Positions 19,566 to 29,010 of a stretch of DNA of 64,000 nucleotides are shown here, piece after piece (position 1 is the stretch's first letter; every line of letters starts with the position of its first letter). The notes under the pieces were generated by a model. That model was not told the DNA's origin, ran no database searches, and saw only the letters and a list, made by a program, of their open reading frames with translations. The stretch spans positions 1 through 64,000 of the forward strand of contig DIWU01000014.1 in NCBI GenBank assembly GCA_002428525.1, in the 5' to 3' direction. The stretch is from a bacterium UBP14_UBA6098. GTDB taxonomy: Bacteria > UBP14 > UBA6098. Position numbers and translations under genes: made by a program.

Positions 19566-20338
19566 GAAAAATCGGCGGAAGAGGCCTGTTTATAGGCCTT
19601 TCGTGGATTGCATTTCTCATCGTCGTCGCTTCGGCTCTGCTCGCGATCTATCTCGTCGCGCCGCGGATTCTGTCGATCCATCCACTGCTCATGATCCCCC
19701 TCAGGGCCGGATTTGCGGTCTTCGTCCTCGCCGTCGGCGGCGGCCTCCTGCTAATCACTATCGCCGCCTTCACCGGCCTCGATGTCCTGTATCCGCACAA
19801 CGGCGAATCCATCACGATGCGTGTTCTCTTCCCGATCACACTCGGACTGGGAAAGGTATTCGGTTTTAAGAAGTTGCGGCTGATGGAGGCCTTCGTCGAT
19901 GCCAATAATTCACTCCTTTGGGCGCAAAGGAAGCGAATCTCGTCGGATAGGATATTATTGCTTCTGCCGCATTGTCTGCAATTCCACGAATGCCAATGGC
20001 GGATCACGCACGATATCGAGAATTGCCGGCGTTGCGGAAAATGTGTTATCGCCGATATCGCCAAGCTCGGCGACGAGTTCGGCGCGGCGATTCGCGTCGC
20101 AACCGGAGGAACACTCGCGCGAAAGGTAGTCAGCGATTATAAACCGACTCTCATCATCGCGGTTGCATGCGGCAGAGACCTTTCCTCCGGAATCATCGAC
20201 TCGCACCCTATCCCCGTTTTCGGAGTCCCGAACGAGAGGCCGAACGGCCCTTGCTTCGACACTGTCGTCGATGTCGATAGGATAGCCGAGTTATTAAAAG
20301 AATTTATGCCTCCCAAGGGGCAAAACAAGCCCGATTAA
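19562..20338 (+). CDS. DUF116 family membrane protein
   Basis: 258 residues: two N-terminal transmembrane helices, then a cytosolic domain with LLLLPHCLQ, a Cys cluster NCRRCGKC and a later VACGRDLSSG, all typical of DUF116. The cysteines suggest a metal or Fe-S site, with function unknown. The start is probably TTG 19562, overlapping the fmt stop as TTGA with AGGGAAGG at 19547-19554. Conserved proximity to fmt/def is known in several lineages. Confidence 0.8.
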   Translation: MRKIGGRGLFIGLSWIAFLIVVASALLAIYLVAPRILSIHPLLMIPLRAGFAVFVLAVGGGLLLITIAAFTGLDVLYPHNGESITMRVLFPITLGLGKVFGFKKLRLMEAFVDANNSLLWAQRKRISSDRILLLLPHCLQFHECQWRITHDIENCRRCGKCVIADIAKLGDEFGAAIRVATGGTLARKVVSDYKPTLIIAVACGRDLSSGIIDSHPIPVFGVPNERPNGPCFDTVVDVDRIAELLKEFMPPKGQNKPD

Positions 20339-20344
20339 TCGGGC
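20329..20344. other. Perfect 16-bp palindrome before rng
   Basis: GCCCGATTAATCGGGC spans the DUF116 stop codon and lies 30 nt upstream of the RNase G/E start. There is no T-run, so it is not a terminator. It could be an RNA hairpin for processing or autoregulation (inference). Confidence 0.4.
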
Positions 20345-20373
20345 GCAAGGTTTCACAGAAAGTTTTTCAAAGA

Positions 20374-21939
20374 ATGAACACTCAAGTAATTGTCAACAAA
20401 CAAGTTCACGAATCGCGAATCGCGATTCTCGAAGATGGAAAGATGGTCGAGCTTTTAGTCGAAAGGCCCGATCAGCGCCGTATGGTCGGCGATATCTACA
20501 AGGGCAAGGTCGAGCGCGTCCTGCCCGGAATTCAATCCGCATTCATCAACATCGGCATCGAAAAAAGGGCGTTTCTGCACATCTCCGATGTCGCGCGATA
20601 CGACCCCTTCGCCGACACCGAGACGGAAGACGAGGACGAAGGCCAGCAACGAGGCCGCTCCAGAAGGAGAAGTTCCTATAAAAACGACAATATCAAGGAA
20701 TGGCTCAACCCCGGCGACGAGATTCTCGTCCAAATCACGAAGGAGCCGATGGGCGCAAAAGGCCCTCGTTGCACTACAGAAATCAGCCTCGCAGGAAGGT
20801 TTCTCGTTCTCATGCCCGGCCAAAAGCATGTCGGCGTCTCCCGAAAGATCAAGTCCCAGCGCGACAGATTCCGAATTCGGAAGATTATTCGCGATATGCA
20901 ACCCGAGGGCGCAGGCCTAATCGGCAGATCGGTCGCCGAGGGACAAGACAAAGAGACCCTCGAACGTGATCTCGAATACCTCGTCAAAGACTGGGAGAAG
21001 ATCAAGCAGAAAACCGAGGCCTTCGAAGCCCCCGCGCTTATATATCGCGACACGGGCATGGCCGCCGCAATGGTGCGCGACCTCTTCTCGATGGACATGA
21101 GGGAATTCGTCGTCGATTCGAAAACCGAATACGACAAGATTAAAGCCTACGCGCACAAAGTCGTGCCGAACCTCGAGGAGAGAATCAAGCTTTATAGGGG
21201 CAAAAAGCCGATCTTCGACGCCTACGATGTCGAACCGCAGATCGAGAATATGCTCAAGCGCAAGATTTGGCTGAAAAAGGGCGCATATATCGTGATCGAC
21301 AACACCGAGGCCCTGATCTCCATCGATGTCAACTCCGGCCGCAATGTCGGCAAGGGGCATTCCTACGAGGACAACCTGCTTCAGGTCAACCTCGCGGCGG
21401 TGGACGAAATCGCCCGCCAAATAAGGCTTCGCGACCTCGGCGGAATTATCGTCATCGACTTCATCGATATGGAATACGAGCGCAATCGGCAAATCCTCGT
21501 GGACACCTTCCGAAAGGCCATGGCCGAGGACAGAGCCAAGCATAAAATATTGGATGTCAACGACTTCGGTCTTATTATTCTGACCCGCCAAAGGGTTCAA
21601 CAAAGCGTCATCGAGAGGATCTCCGATACCTGCCCGACCTGCGGGGGCCTCGGCGTAGTCTTCTCGGCCGTGACGATAATCGCCCGAATCGAACGATGGC
21701 TTATGCGCGCGGCCTCCTCATCCACAAAGAGTTTCCTGATCGTCGCCCATCCGGTTGTTGCGGGAGAGCTTTTCGCCGAACGCGCCGAGCGGCTCAAGGA
21801 GCTCGAGACGGCGTATCATGTCCGCCTCGAATGCTTCGCCGATCCGGTGCTCGTGCCCGATGATTTCATCATCCTCGATGCCGACACCGGCGAGGAAATG
21901 ACCGACGAATTCACCGCCGGATCGAGCGATATGGCATGA
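20374..21939 (+). CDS. rng: Ribonuclease G/E
   Basis: A 521-residue endoribonuclease for single-stranded AU-rich RNA (rRNA and mRNA processing). An S1 domain (residues about 35-130) holds an acidic then Arg-rich insert (ETEDEDEG...RGRSRRRSS). The catalytic Mg-binding aspartates are in SIDVNSGR and IVIDFIDM, and the Zn-link is CPTCGGLG. It lacks the long degradosome tail of proteobacterial RNase E, so RNase G or a short RNase E is the better name. Confidence 0.93.
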   Translation: MNTQVIVNKQVHESRIAILEDGKMVELLVERPDQRRMVGDIYKGKVERVLPGIQSAFINIGIEKRAFLHISDVARYDPFADTETEDEDEGQQRGRSRRRSSYKNDNIKEWLNPGDEILVQITKEPMGAKGPRCTTEISLAGRFLVLMPGQKHVGVSRKIKSQRDRFRIRKIIRDMQPEGAGLIGRSVAEGQDKETLERDLEYLVKDWEKIKQKTEAFEAPALIYRDTGMAAAMVRDLFSMDMREFVVDSKTEYDKIKAYAHKVVPNLEERIKLYRGKKPIFDAYDVEPQIENMLKRKIWLKKGAYIVIDNTEALISIDVNSGRNVGKGHSYEDNLLQVNLAAVDEIARQIRLRDLGGIIVIDFIDMEYERNRQILVDTFRKAMAEDRAKHKILDVNDFGLIILTRQRVQQSVIERISDTCPTCGGLGVVFSAVTIIARIERWLMRAASSSTKSFLIVAHPVVAGELFAERAERLKELETAYHVRLECFADPVLVPDDFIILDADTGEEMTDEFTAGSSDMA

Positions 21940-22028
21940 TAATCGCTAAACATACTTGCGAATTTTATGTTTAAACTATGGCTGTATAACCGCAAACAAA
22001 ATAACTGCGGCTTTCTCGGGAGTTTCAT

Positions 22029-22697
22029 ATGAGCGGCTCGATGCTGAGCAACCTATGGCAGATGATCGCGACGTCCGGCTTCTTCGGCAAGGCTATTCTG
22101 CTTGTGCTTTTAGCCTTATCGGGTTATTCTTGGGCGATTATAATCAGCAAGATCCGTCGGTTTAAAAAGCTTTCCTCCGGTAGCTCGAAGATTTTGCACC
22201 TCATCGGAAACCACCGCGGTGTCGAGATACTCCGCCTCAGCCTTCCCATGCGCGATCATCCCATCTCGATGGTTATCGAGGGGATTCGCCAAGAAATGAC
22301 CTCCTCCGGCGAACGAGGCGAGGAGACCACCCGCGCCGCCTTTTTCGAGGGCCTTAGCCAACGAGCCGAATGCGCGATCGAGGAAGCCCTCGAACGGGAA
22401 GAACGTAGCCTCGATTTCTTAGCGATGACCGCCAGCATTTCGCCGTTCCTCGGGCTTTTAGGCACAGTCTGGGGGATCACTCAGAGCTTCTGGGAGATCG
22501 GCCAACATTCGAGCGCGAATATCGCTATCGTCGCCCCCGGTCTCGCAGAGGCCCTTATCACAACTATAGCCGGACTTGTAGTTGCGATTCCGGCCGCAAT
22601 CGCGTTCAATCTCTTCACCTCGAAACTCAGGGTAATAGCCAGCGATGTTTCCAGCTTCGGCAAAAGATTTGTCAACCAATTGAAACGTGAGATTTAA
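22029..22697 (+). CDS. tolQ: TolQ/ExbB-type proton channel subunit
   Basis: 222 residues with one N-terminal and two C-terminal transmembrane segments; the last pair includes the MotA/TolQ/ExbB signature (FLGLLGTVWGI and GLAEALITTIAGLVVAIPAA). With TolR it uses the proton gradient to energise TolA. GGGAG (22018-22022) precedes ATG 22029. First gene of the tol-pal locus. Confidence 0.93.
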   Translation: MSGSMLSNLWQMIATSGFFGKAILLVLLALSGYSWAIIISKIRRFKKLSSGSSKILHLIGNHRGVEILRLSLPMRDHPISMVIEGIRQEMTSSGERGEETTRAAFFEGLSQRAECAIEEALEREERSLDFLAMTASISPFLGLLGTVWGITQSFWEIGQHSSANIAIVAPGLAEALITTIAGLVVAIPAAIAFNLFTSKLRVIASDVSSFGKRFVNQLKREI

Positions 22698-22709
22698 CGA
22701 TAAAACGAC

Positions 22710-23120
22710 TTGAACAACTACAAGGACAGGTATAAAACACAGATCCAGATGAACATCACATCGATGATGGATATCGTTTTTTTGCTGTTGATCATGTTTA
22801 TAATCGCCGCTCCGCTGATGCGCGCAGAGGTTGATGTCAAGTTGCCGAAATCCTCCGCGGCCATTGTGAAGGATGAATCTGCTATTACCATCACTATTAC
22901 AAAAGAATCTATTATTTATATCGGAAATACCGAGGTATCTATCGAGGCGTTTCCGCAGGAGATCGGCAAGATGGCCGGAACCGGCCGCGTTTCAAGCGTC
23001 TCCCTCAAGGGCGACGAAGGCGTCGATTACGGCATTGTGATGCGCGTTATCGGGCATATCAAAGACGCGGGCATCGAGAACCTCGGGCTGGTCGCAAACC
23101 CCGAGAAGAAAAGGAAATAA
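22710..23120 (+). CDS. tolR: TolR/ExbD-type biopolymer transport protein
   Basis: 136 residues: short cytosolic N-terminus, one transmembrane helix containing the conserved MMDIVFLLLIMF (proton-site Asp), and a periplasmic domain. The start is TTG 22710 with no clear ribosome-binding site; translation is probably coupled to tolQ, 12 nt upstream. Confidence 0.9.
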   Translation: MNNYKDRYKTQIQMNITSMMDIVFLLLIMFIIAAPLMRAEVDVKLPKSSAAIVKDESAITITITKESIIYIGNTEVSIEAFPQEIGKMAGTGRVSSVSLKGDEGVDYGIVMRVIGHIKDAGIENLGLVANPEKKRK

Positions 23121-23123
23121 GCC

Positions 23124-23735
23124 GTGCGCCGCGAGCTGATCATTAGCTACGCAAGCCACGCTTTGCTCATTGTCATTTTTATGTTCATAAGTGCGTTTTC
23201 GAAGTCGAAGGAACCGCCGCAAAAGGTCTATTCCGTGAGGATCTTAGCCGCGCCACAGCCCGAGGTCGTTCAGCGGGTCGATCAAGCTCCGGAGGAGGAG
23301 CCGGAGCCGAAGGATGTTATCCAAGCAGTGCCGGAGCCAAAGGCAAAGCCGAAACCGAAACCAAAAACGGAACCAAAGCCTAAACAAGCCGAAAAACCGA
23401 CCGTAAAACCAAAAGAAACAAGCACCTCCGGCGAGGGACATATCACAGTTGACGGCACCTTCAACGATGATTTTTATCTAAATCTAATATACATGAAGGT
23501 TTACAGAAATTGGATACCGCCTTCGACCTCGGCAGAGCTTAAAGCCACGGTTTTCTTTCGTATTCTGCCGAACGGCAATGTCGAAGGCGCAAAGGTGGAG
23601 GTGAGGAGCGGCATGTCATCCTACGACCAGTTGGCTCTGCGGACTGTTTTAGCCTCCGCGCCTTTCCCTGAGTTGCCCGATCATTATTCGAGCGACCACC
23701 TTGGGATCCATTTCGAGTTCGTCCATAACCCATGA
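23124..23735 (+). CDS. tolA: TolA/TonB-like energy transducer
   Basis: 203 residues: one N-terminal helix (inner-membrane anchor), a Pro/Lys/Glu-rich spacer (about residues 50-100, with repeated KPKPK/EPKPK) and a C-terminal TonB/TolA domain (VYRNWIPP...ATVFFRILPNG). Position between tolR and tolB makes it the TolA equivalent, although the spacer resembles TonB rather than the helical TolA. GTG start at 23124; the stop overlaps tolB. Confidence 0.85.
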   Translation: MRRELIISYASHALLIVIFMFISAFSKSKEPPQKVYSVRILAAPQPEVVQRVDQAPEEEPEPKDVIQAVPEPKAKPKPKPKTEPKPKQAEKPTVKPKETSTSGEGHITVDGTFNDDFYLNLIYMKVYRNWIPPSTSAELKATVFFRILPNGNVEGAKVEVRSGMSSYDQLALRTVLASAPFPELPDHYSSDHLGIHFEFVHNP

Positions 23736-25048
23736 TGATTAAAAGATTTAAGATAATTTTACTCTTTGTTTTCTGCGCCGTGTGTTTTGCGCAGGGCGAC
23801 GCCTATCTCAAGATTACCGATGTCGGTAGCGGCGTAGTCCGGCTGGCGGTTCCCAATATGGTTCCCCGACTCGAAGGCCTCGGCTCGGCTTGGGACACAA
23901 CAATTACAACGCTTTCAGCCGTTCTGCGCGAGGATCTTCGATTTTCCCCCTTCATCGATGTCATCGATTCGTCGCTTTACCCCCAGAATGGAATCTCAGA
24001 CCCAAGTAAAATCGATCCGTTCAAATGGAGCTCGGTTAACGCCCACGCCATTGTTCTCGGGCAGTTCGACACCGACGGCAGAAAGGTCTCGATCAAGATC
24101 GGGCTATATTCGGTGAACTCCCGTGCAAAGATTTTTAAGCAGGATTACCAGGCGAGCACAGTCCAAGCGAGGCGGCTTGTTCATCGAATCGCCGACGATA
24201 TTCACAAGGCCCTCACCGGCGAAGAGGGCGTCGCGCAGACGCAGATAGCCTTCGTTTCGACTCGAGCCGGCGAGAACAAGGATATCTATATCTGCGATTA
24301 CGACGGCTTTTCACCGCGAAGAATCACCGATTCCCGCTCGACGGTGCTTTCGCCGGACTGGTCTCCCGGCGGCGATAGGCTGAGCTATACAAGTTACAAA
24401 AACGACAATCCCGACCTCTATGTCTTTGATATATATAAAGATAGGGAAGTCGTTCTCGCGAGCCACAGCGGTCCGAATCTCACCGGCAGTTGGTCACCCG
24501 ACGGCAGAAGCATTTGCTATTCTCGAATCGCGGATTCCAACTCCGAACTCTATCTGCTCGATGTCCGCACCGGCGATGAAACGAGGCTCACATACACGCC
24601 TCTTTCAATCGAGAACTCACCGAGTTTTTCCCCGACCGGAAGGGAGATCGTCTTCACCTCCGACAGAAGCGGAACTCCGCAAATCTATATCATGGATGTC
24701 CTCGGAACGCATTGCAGGAGGGTCACTTACGAGGGCAACTACAACGACGGCGCCGACTGGTCGCCTCGAGGCGATAAGATTTGCTATACTTCGAGGACGG
24801 ATCAGGGCTTCCAAATTGCAGTGATCAATGTTGCTTATGGCGACCCTGTTTACATTACGAGCGTTGGAAATAATGAGAACCCATATTGGGCGCCGGATGG
24901 CTATCATATTGTTTTCACAAGCAATCGAACGGGCAAGTATCAGCTCTACACAATGAACTGGGACGGCTCGGATGTCCGCAGAATAACGAACTCAGGAGCA
25001 AACACAGCGCCGGCTTGGTCGCCTCGATACCGCTGGTCGTTCGATTAG
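23732..25048 (+). CDS. tolB: Tol-Pal periplasmic protein TolB
   Basis: 438 residues: signal peptide (ILLFVFCAVCFAQG), an N-terminal alpha/beta domain and a six-bladed beta-propeller with PD40/WD40-like repeats (SPDWSPGGDRLSY, GSWSPDGRSICY, NPYWAPDGYHIVF). TolB bridges Pal and the TolQRA motor during outer-membrane constriction. ATGATGA overlap with tolA allows start 23732 or 23735. Confidence 0.93.
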   Translation: MMIKRFKIILLFVFCAVCFAQGDAYLKITDVGSGVVRLAVPNMVPRLEGLGSAWDTTITTLSAVLREDLRFSPFIDVIDSSLYPQNGISDPSKIDPFKWSSVNAHAIVLGQFDTDGRKVSIKIGLYSVNSRAKIFKQDYQASTVQARRLVHRIADDIHKALTGEEGVAQTQIAFVSTRAGENKDIYICDYDGFSPRRITDSRSTVLSPDWSPGGDRLSYTSYKNDNPDLYVFDIYKDREVVLASHSGPNLTGSWSPDGRSICYSRIADSNSELYLLDVRTGDETRLTYTPLSIENSPSFSPTGREIVFTSDRSGTPQIYIMDVLGTHCRRVTYEGNYNDGADWSPRGDKICYTSRTDQGFQIAVINVAYGDPVYITSVGNNENPYWAPDGYHIVFTSNRTGKYQLYTMNWDGSDVRRITNSGANTAPAWSPRYRWSFD

Positions 25049-25070
25049 ATGAAAATAGTTGAAATATTTC

Positions 25071-25098
25071 TTGATTTAAACTTAGTTAAGCCTATATT
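25071..25098 (+). promoter_or_regulatory. Internal promoter before pal
   Basis: TTGATT (25071-25076) and TATATT (25093-25098) are separated by 16 bp in the 94-bp tolB-pal gap, which would let the lipoprotein pair be transcribed apart from the tol motor genes. Confidence 0.55.
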
Positions 25099-25142
25099 CT
25101 ACATGAATATGGCAAAACAACTCTATAGATAGGAGAAGGATA

Positions 25143-25634
25143 ATGAGAAAAAACTCGGTCGTCTTGATTGTTGCATTCTTGGTGTTGGCAGTCTTCATTA
25201 CCGGATGCCCCAAGAAGACACCGCCTCCTCCGCCGCCGGTTGTGGCCCCTACTCAGCCGGTTATCGAGGAACCGGTCGTCGAGCCGAAGATCGAACCGAA
25301 AATCGAGCTTCGCACGGTCTATTTCGATTACGACAAATACAATATTCGCGCCGATCAGAGCGCACGGCTGACCGACAACGCCGAGCAACTGATGAAGTTC
25401 TCGAATGTTAATATCATCGTCGAGGGCCACTGCGACGAGCGCGGAACGGAAGAATATAACATGGCGCTCGGCGAGAAGAGAGCGCGCGCTGTTCTCAACT
25501 TCCTATCCGAGTACGGCATCGCGGCCACGAGGATCTCGACTCGCTCCTTCGGTGAAGAGCGCCCCGTCTGTAAAGAAACCGACGACAATTGTTATCAGCT
25601 CAATCGTCGTTGCGAATTCATCGAAGTGAAGTAA
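25143..25634 (+). CDS. pal: Peptidoglycan-associated lipoprotein Pal
   Basis: 163 residues. Signal peptide with lipobox ITGC (Cys22), a proline stretch, a short Glu/Pro/Lys linker, and an OmpA-like domain (VEGHCDERGTEEYNMALGEKR) that binds diaminopimelate in peptidoglycan. AGGAGAAGG precedes the ATG. It has an own-promoter candidate 45 nt upstream. Confidence 0.93.
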   Translation: MRKNSVVLIVAFLVLAVFITGCPKKTPPPPPPVVAPTQPVIEEPVVEPKIEPKIELRTVYFDYDKYNIRADQSARLTDNAEQLMKFSNVNIIVEGHCDERGTEEYNMALGEKRARAVLNFLSEYGIAATRISTRSFGEERPVCKETDDNCYQLNRRCEFIEVK

Positions 25635-26395
25635 TGAAGGCCTTCGTTCGAATAGTCTTGGGAGCGGCAATTCTGTCGCTCCCACTCTTCTTTTTGACGA
25701 GTGGATGCGCTTCGAGGGCTGAAATAAAACGCTTTCAGGCCCAACTCGACTCGATGGAGACAGCGGATAGAGAACAAAACCGGAGCCTCGAAAGGCTCGA
25801 CTCGCTTTTACTCGAAAATATCCGCCTTCTCCGCGCTATCCGCGCCGAAAATACCACGAATATGTCCGCGCTTCAAGAAGAGATGAGCATCATCGAGTCG
25901 ATTCTGCGCGATTCCGGCTTCAAAGTCAACTCCCTTCGCGACCGTATCGAATCGCTTAAGGACGATATCGATAAAAAGGCCTCGACCGATACCGACTCCA
26001 GCGGAGCCGAAGTCGCCCCGAAGGCCGAGGAACTCATTTCCACAGCGCTTTTAGACCTAAATCAAGGTAAATACGAGCTTGCAATTATGGGCTTCGAGTC
26101 CTATCTCGAGCAGTTCGAGAACGGCTCCCTTTCAGACGACGCAAGGTATTACATCGGCGAAGCCCGCTTCGCACAATCAAATTACACCGAAGCCGCATTG
26201 AACTATCTCACACTCACTCGAAAATGGCCTCAGAGCGAGCTTGTCCCCTCCGCGCTTTACAAGGCCGGCCAATCCTATGAAAAGCTCGAGCAGGAGGACC
26301 TCGCGGCTACCTACTACCGCAGGCTGATAGAGGGCTTCAAATCCTCACAAGAGGCCGAACTCGCGAAGAAACGCCTCGAAGAGCTTAGCAAATAG
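25634..26395 (+). CDS. cpoB: CpoB/YbgF-like tol-pal system lipoprotein with TPRs
   Basis: 253 residues: lipobox TSGC (Cys25), a coiled-coil segment (about 30-125) and C-terminal tetratricopeptide repeats (GKYELAIMGFESYLEQF, DDARYYIGEARFAQSNY). CpoB coordinates peptidoglycan synthesis with outer-membrane constriction. Start ATG 25634 overlaps the pal stop (TAATG). Unlike E. coli CpoB it looks lipidated. Confidence 0.87.
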   Translation: MKAFVRIVLGAAILSLPLFFLTSGCASRAEIKRFQAQLDSMETADREQNRSLERLDSLLLENIRLLRAIRAENTTNMSALQEEMSIIESILRDSGFKVNSLRDRIESLKDDIDKKASTDTDSSGAEVAPKAEELISTALLDLNQGKYELAIMGFESYLEQFENGSLSDDARYYIGEARFAQSNYTEAALNYLTLTRKWPQSELVPSALYKAGQSYEKLEQEDLAATYYRRLIEGFKSSQEAELAKKRLEELSK

Positions 26396-26404
26396 CCTTC
26401 CCAA

Positions 26405-27430
26405 ATGCGACTCGCTCAAAAAAATAGAGAATACCAAAATATTCTCGTCGTTCGCTTCTCCTCCCTCGGCGATATCGTCCTGACAACGCCGGTTCTCGAG
26501 GGTTTGAGGCGCCGTTTCCCGAACGCGAATATCTCTTATCTCGCGAAGGCCGAATATACTCCGCTCTTGGCCGATCATCCCTCGAAATGCCTCGCGATAG
26601 GGCTTTCCGAAGAGATCCGCGGCGACTCGAAAAAATACCTCGACTTAATCGAATCGCTCTCGAAACAGGCCTTCGACCTCGTGGTCGATCTTCAGGCCAA
26701 CGGCCGCTCGATGGTTCTGCGCAAGCGTTTGGGCGCGGATTATTTGCTCGTAAAAAAAAGAACCCTCCGGCGAATAATGATCGTGAAATTCAAGATCGGC
26801 GCAAAGGGGCTTCCAAATATTCGCGACCGCTTCTTCGAGCCGCTCTCGAGGCTCGGGATTCCCTTAATTTCAAGGCCGACGACCTCCTTGCACATCGAGG
26901 AAGGCGAACTCCGAGAGGCCCGAGCGAGATTCAACCTCGATCGGATCGAGAGGCCGCTCGCCTTGATCCATTCGGGCGCCAGATGGCCGCTCAAGCAATG
27001 GGGCGAAGCTAAATTCGACGCGTTAGCCAAAATGCTATTAAAAAACGGCTTCAGTGTAGCCTTCATCGGAACTTCGCGAATCGAAGGGGCCGTCTCGATC
27101 GAGGGAACCAACCTGCGAGAGCTTGTCGCATGCATCTCGCTCGCGGATATCTTCATCGGCAACGACTCCGGGCCTTTGCATATAGCGGAAGCGATCGGAA
27201 CGCCCTCGGTGGGTATCTTCGGGCCGACACACGAGGTCTTGGGCTACTCCTCGGATCGCCCCGACTCCCGAATCATCGGGCTCGATCTGAAATGCCGCCC
27301 CTGTTCGCTTTACGGTGGCGGCCACTGCCGAACCGGTGGGCGCGAATGTATGGAAAAACTCACGCCCGAGGCGGTTTTCGAGGAAGTGAAGAAATGCTTA
27401 GACTGCGGGGGAGGCTGTCATGTTGAATGA
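26405..27430 (+). CDS. GT9-family heptosyltransferase-like glycosyltransferase
   Basis: 341 residues with the GT9 layout: ILVVRFSSLGDIVLTTP at the N-terminus, ALIHSGARWPLKQWG at the domain join, and the donor-site IGNDSGPLHIAEAIGTPSVGIFGPT. Probably adds an LPS-core sugar from an ADP-heptose-like donor. Neighbouring gmhB supports heptose. C-terminal cysteines (CRPCSLYGGGHC) are common in this subgroup. A second GT9 gene lies at 30085. Confidence 0.85.
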   Translation: MRLAQKNREYQNILVVRFSSLGDIVLTTPVLEGLRRRFPNANISYLAKAEYTPLLADHPSKCLAIGLSEEIRGDSKKYLDLIESLSKQAFDLVVDLQANGRSMVLRKRLGADYLLVKKRTLRRIMIVKFKIGAKGLPNIRDRFFEPLSRLGIPLISRPTTSLHIEEGELREARARFNLDRIERPLALIHSGARWPLKQWGEAKFDALAKMLLKNGFSVAFIGTSRIEGAVSIEGTNLRELVACISLADIFIGNDSGPLHIAEAIGTPSVGIFGPTHEVLGYSSDRPDSRIIGLDLKCRPCSLYGGGHCRTGGRECMEKLTPEAVFEEVKKCLDCGGGCHVE

Positions 27431-28019
27431 TCCCGACATCAGGCGCGCGGCCTTCCTCGATCGCGACGGAACGATCATCGCGGATATCGGCTATTTGGAC
27501 GATCCGGAGGATATAGATTTTATCCCGGGAGCGGCGATGGCTATTCGCTCGTTGAACGAGGCCGGAATCGCCGTGATCATCCTCTCGAACCAGTCCGGCG
27601 TCGCGAGGGGATTCTTTTCCATCGAAAAGGCGAGGGAGATAGAAACAGCGCTTATCGAGAAACTCAAAGAACAGGGCGCACTCGTTGATGCGAGCTATTT
27701 CTGCCCGCACCATCCCGAGGGCAAAGTCCCGGAGTTCAGCCTGCGGTGCCGTTGTCGAAAGCCCTTACCCGGTATGGCCGAAACCGCGGCAACTCGATTC
27801 AATATCGATATGAGCAAAAGCTGGGTTATTGGCGACAAGGCGAGCGATATCGGCCTCGCAAAGAATATCGGCGCCGAGGCCCTACTCGTTCGGACAGGGG
27901 TTGGCAAAGAGACCGAGACCGCCCTCGACCCGGGCGACTCGATCGCTGTTTTCGATACGATCTCCGAGGCTGTGAACCGAATCATCGAAACAATTTCAAA
28001 GGAAAAACGGCATGCATGA
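27420..28019 (+). CDS. gmhB: D-glycero-D-manno-heptose 1,7-bisphosphate 7-phosphatase (GmhB-like)
   Basis: 199 residues, HAD-IIIA class: FLDRDGTI (nucleophile Asp), ILSNQSGVARG, and the Zn site CPHHP followed by CRCRKP characteristic of GmhB. It removes a phosphate in ADP-heptose synthesis. A GGAGG site lies directly before ATG 27420, inside the last codons of the GT9 gene (11-nt overlap). Histidinol-phosphatase is the main alternative; the heptosyltransferase neighbours argue for GmhB. Confidence 0.88.
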   Translation: MLNDPDIRRAAFLDRDGTIIADIGYLDDPEDIDFIPGAAMAIRSLNEAGIAVIILSNQSGVARGFFSIEKAREIETALIEKLKEQGALVDASYFCPHHPEGKVPEFSLRCRCRKPLPGMAETAATRFNIDMSKSWVIGDKASDIGLAKNIGAEALLVRTGVGKETETALDPGDSIAVFDTISEAVNRIIETISKEKRHA

Positions 28020-29010
28020 AGCTGAGTTTTGGGAGACCGAGGGCGATAAGATTCGTTGCCTTTTATGTCCTCACAGATGCCTTATCGCACCCGGAAAATC
28101 GGGGATATGCCGCGTCCGGACCAACCGAGACGGGCATTTGATCGCAGACTCATATTCCGAGGTGATCTCCGTCTCCCTCGACCCGATCGAAAAGAAACCG
28201 CTATTTCACTTCTATCCGGGAAGCGGTGTCCTGTCGATCGGCCCGCGGGGATGCAACTTCTCTTGCAGATATTGCCAAAATTGGCAAGTCTCGCAAAACT
28301 CCGGCGGGACGCTAAATATTTCGCCCGAAAGATTAGTCGAGGAGGCATCCGCCGAATCGGCCGTGGGTATTGCATATACTTATACCGAACCGATAGTCGC
28401 GTTCGAGTTCGTCAGAGACACGGCCAAGCTCGCGCGAAGTCGAGGCCTGAAAAATATCCTCGTCACGAACGGATATATCCTCGAAGAGCCGTTGAATCGG
28501 CTCATCGAGGTTACCGACGCCATGAACATCGACCTGAAATCGATGGATCAAGATTTCTATCGAAAGATTTGCGGCGGCTCGCTCGACCCGGTGTTAAATA
28601 CTATCAGGACGGTGGCAAATTCTACAGTTCACCTCGAGCTAACCAATTTAATAATAACATGTTACAATGACTCCGAAAAACAGGTCGGCCGTCTCGTGGA
28701 TTTCGTGGCCTCGGTCGATCCGGACATTCCCGTTCATTTCTCGGGATACCATCCGGCCTACAGATTCAACGCTCCGCCGACACCCTTAGAAATCCTATTA
28801 CGCGCAAAGGCAATTGCAGATCGATCGTTGAAGTATGTCTATATCGGAAACCGCCAGACCGAGACCGGTCGGGACACCTTCTGCCCGAAATGCGGCAACA
28901 TGCTCGTCTCGAGGGCGGGATATTCCGGTTCTATAGTGGGGATAACCCCCCTCGGAGTTTGCTCGCAATGCGGTTCCAATGTCGATATCGAGGGGCCGTG
29001 GAACACCTGA
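28012..29010 (+). CDS. amrS: AmmeMemoRadiSam-system radical SAM enzyme (AmrS-like)
   Basis: 332 residues. The radical SAM cluster is CNFSCRYCQNW, preceded by the diagnostic N-terminus (CLLCPHRCLI) and DPIEKKPLFHFYPGS. A C-terminal treble-clef (CPKC and CSQC) binds Zn. The family is linked to Memo and AMMECR1 proteins, but neither is in the window, and the reaction is unknown to me. Overlaps gmhB by 8 nt. Confidence 0.85.
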   Translation: MHEAEFWETEGDKIRCLLCPHRCLIAPGKSGICRVRTNRDGHLIADSYSEVISVSLDPIEKKPLFHFYPGSGVLSIGPRGCNFSCRYCQNWQVSQNSGGTLNISPERLVEEASAESAVGIAYTYTEPIVAFEFVRDTAKLARSRGLKNILVTNGYILEEPLNRLIEVTDAMNIDLKSMDQDFYRKICGGSLDPVLNTIRTVANSTVHLELTNLIITCYNDSEKQVGRLVDFVASVDPDIPVHFSGYHPAYRFNAPPTPLEILLRAKAIADRSLKYVYIGNRQTETGRDTFCPKCGNMLVSRAGYSGSIVGITPLGVCSQCGSNVDIEGPWNT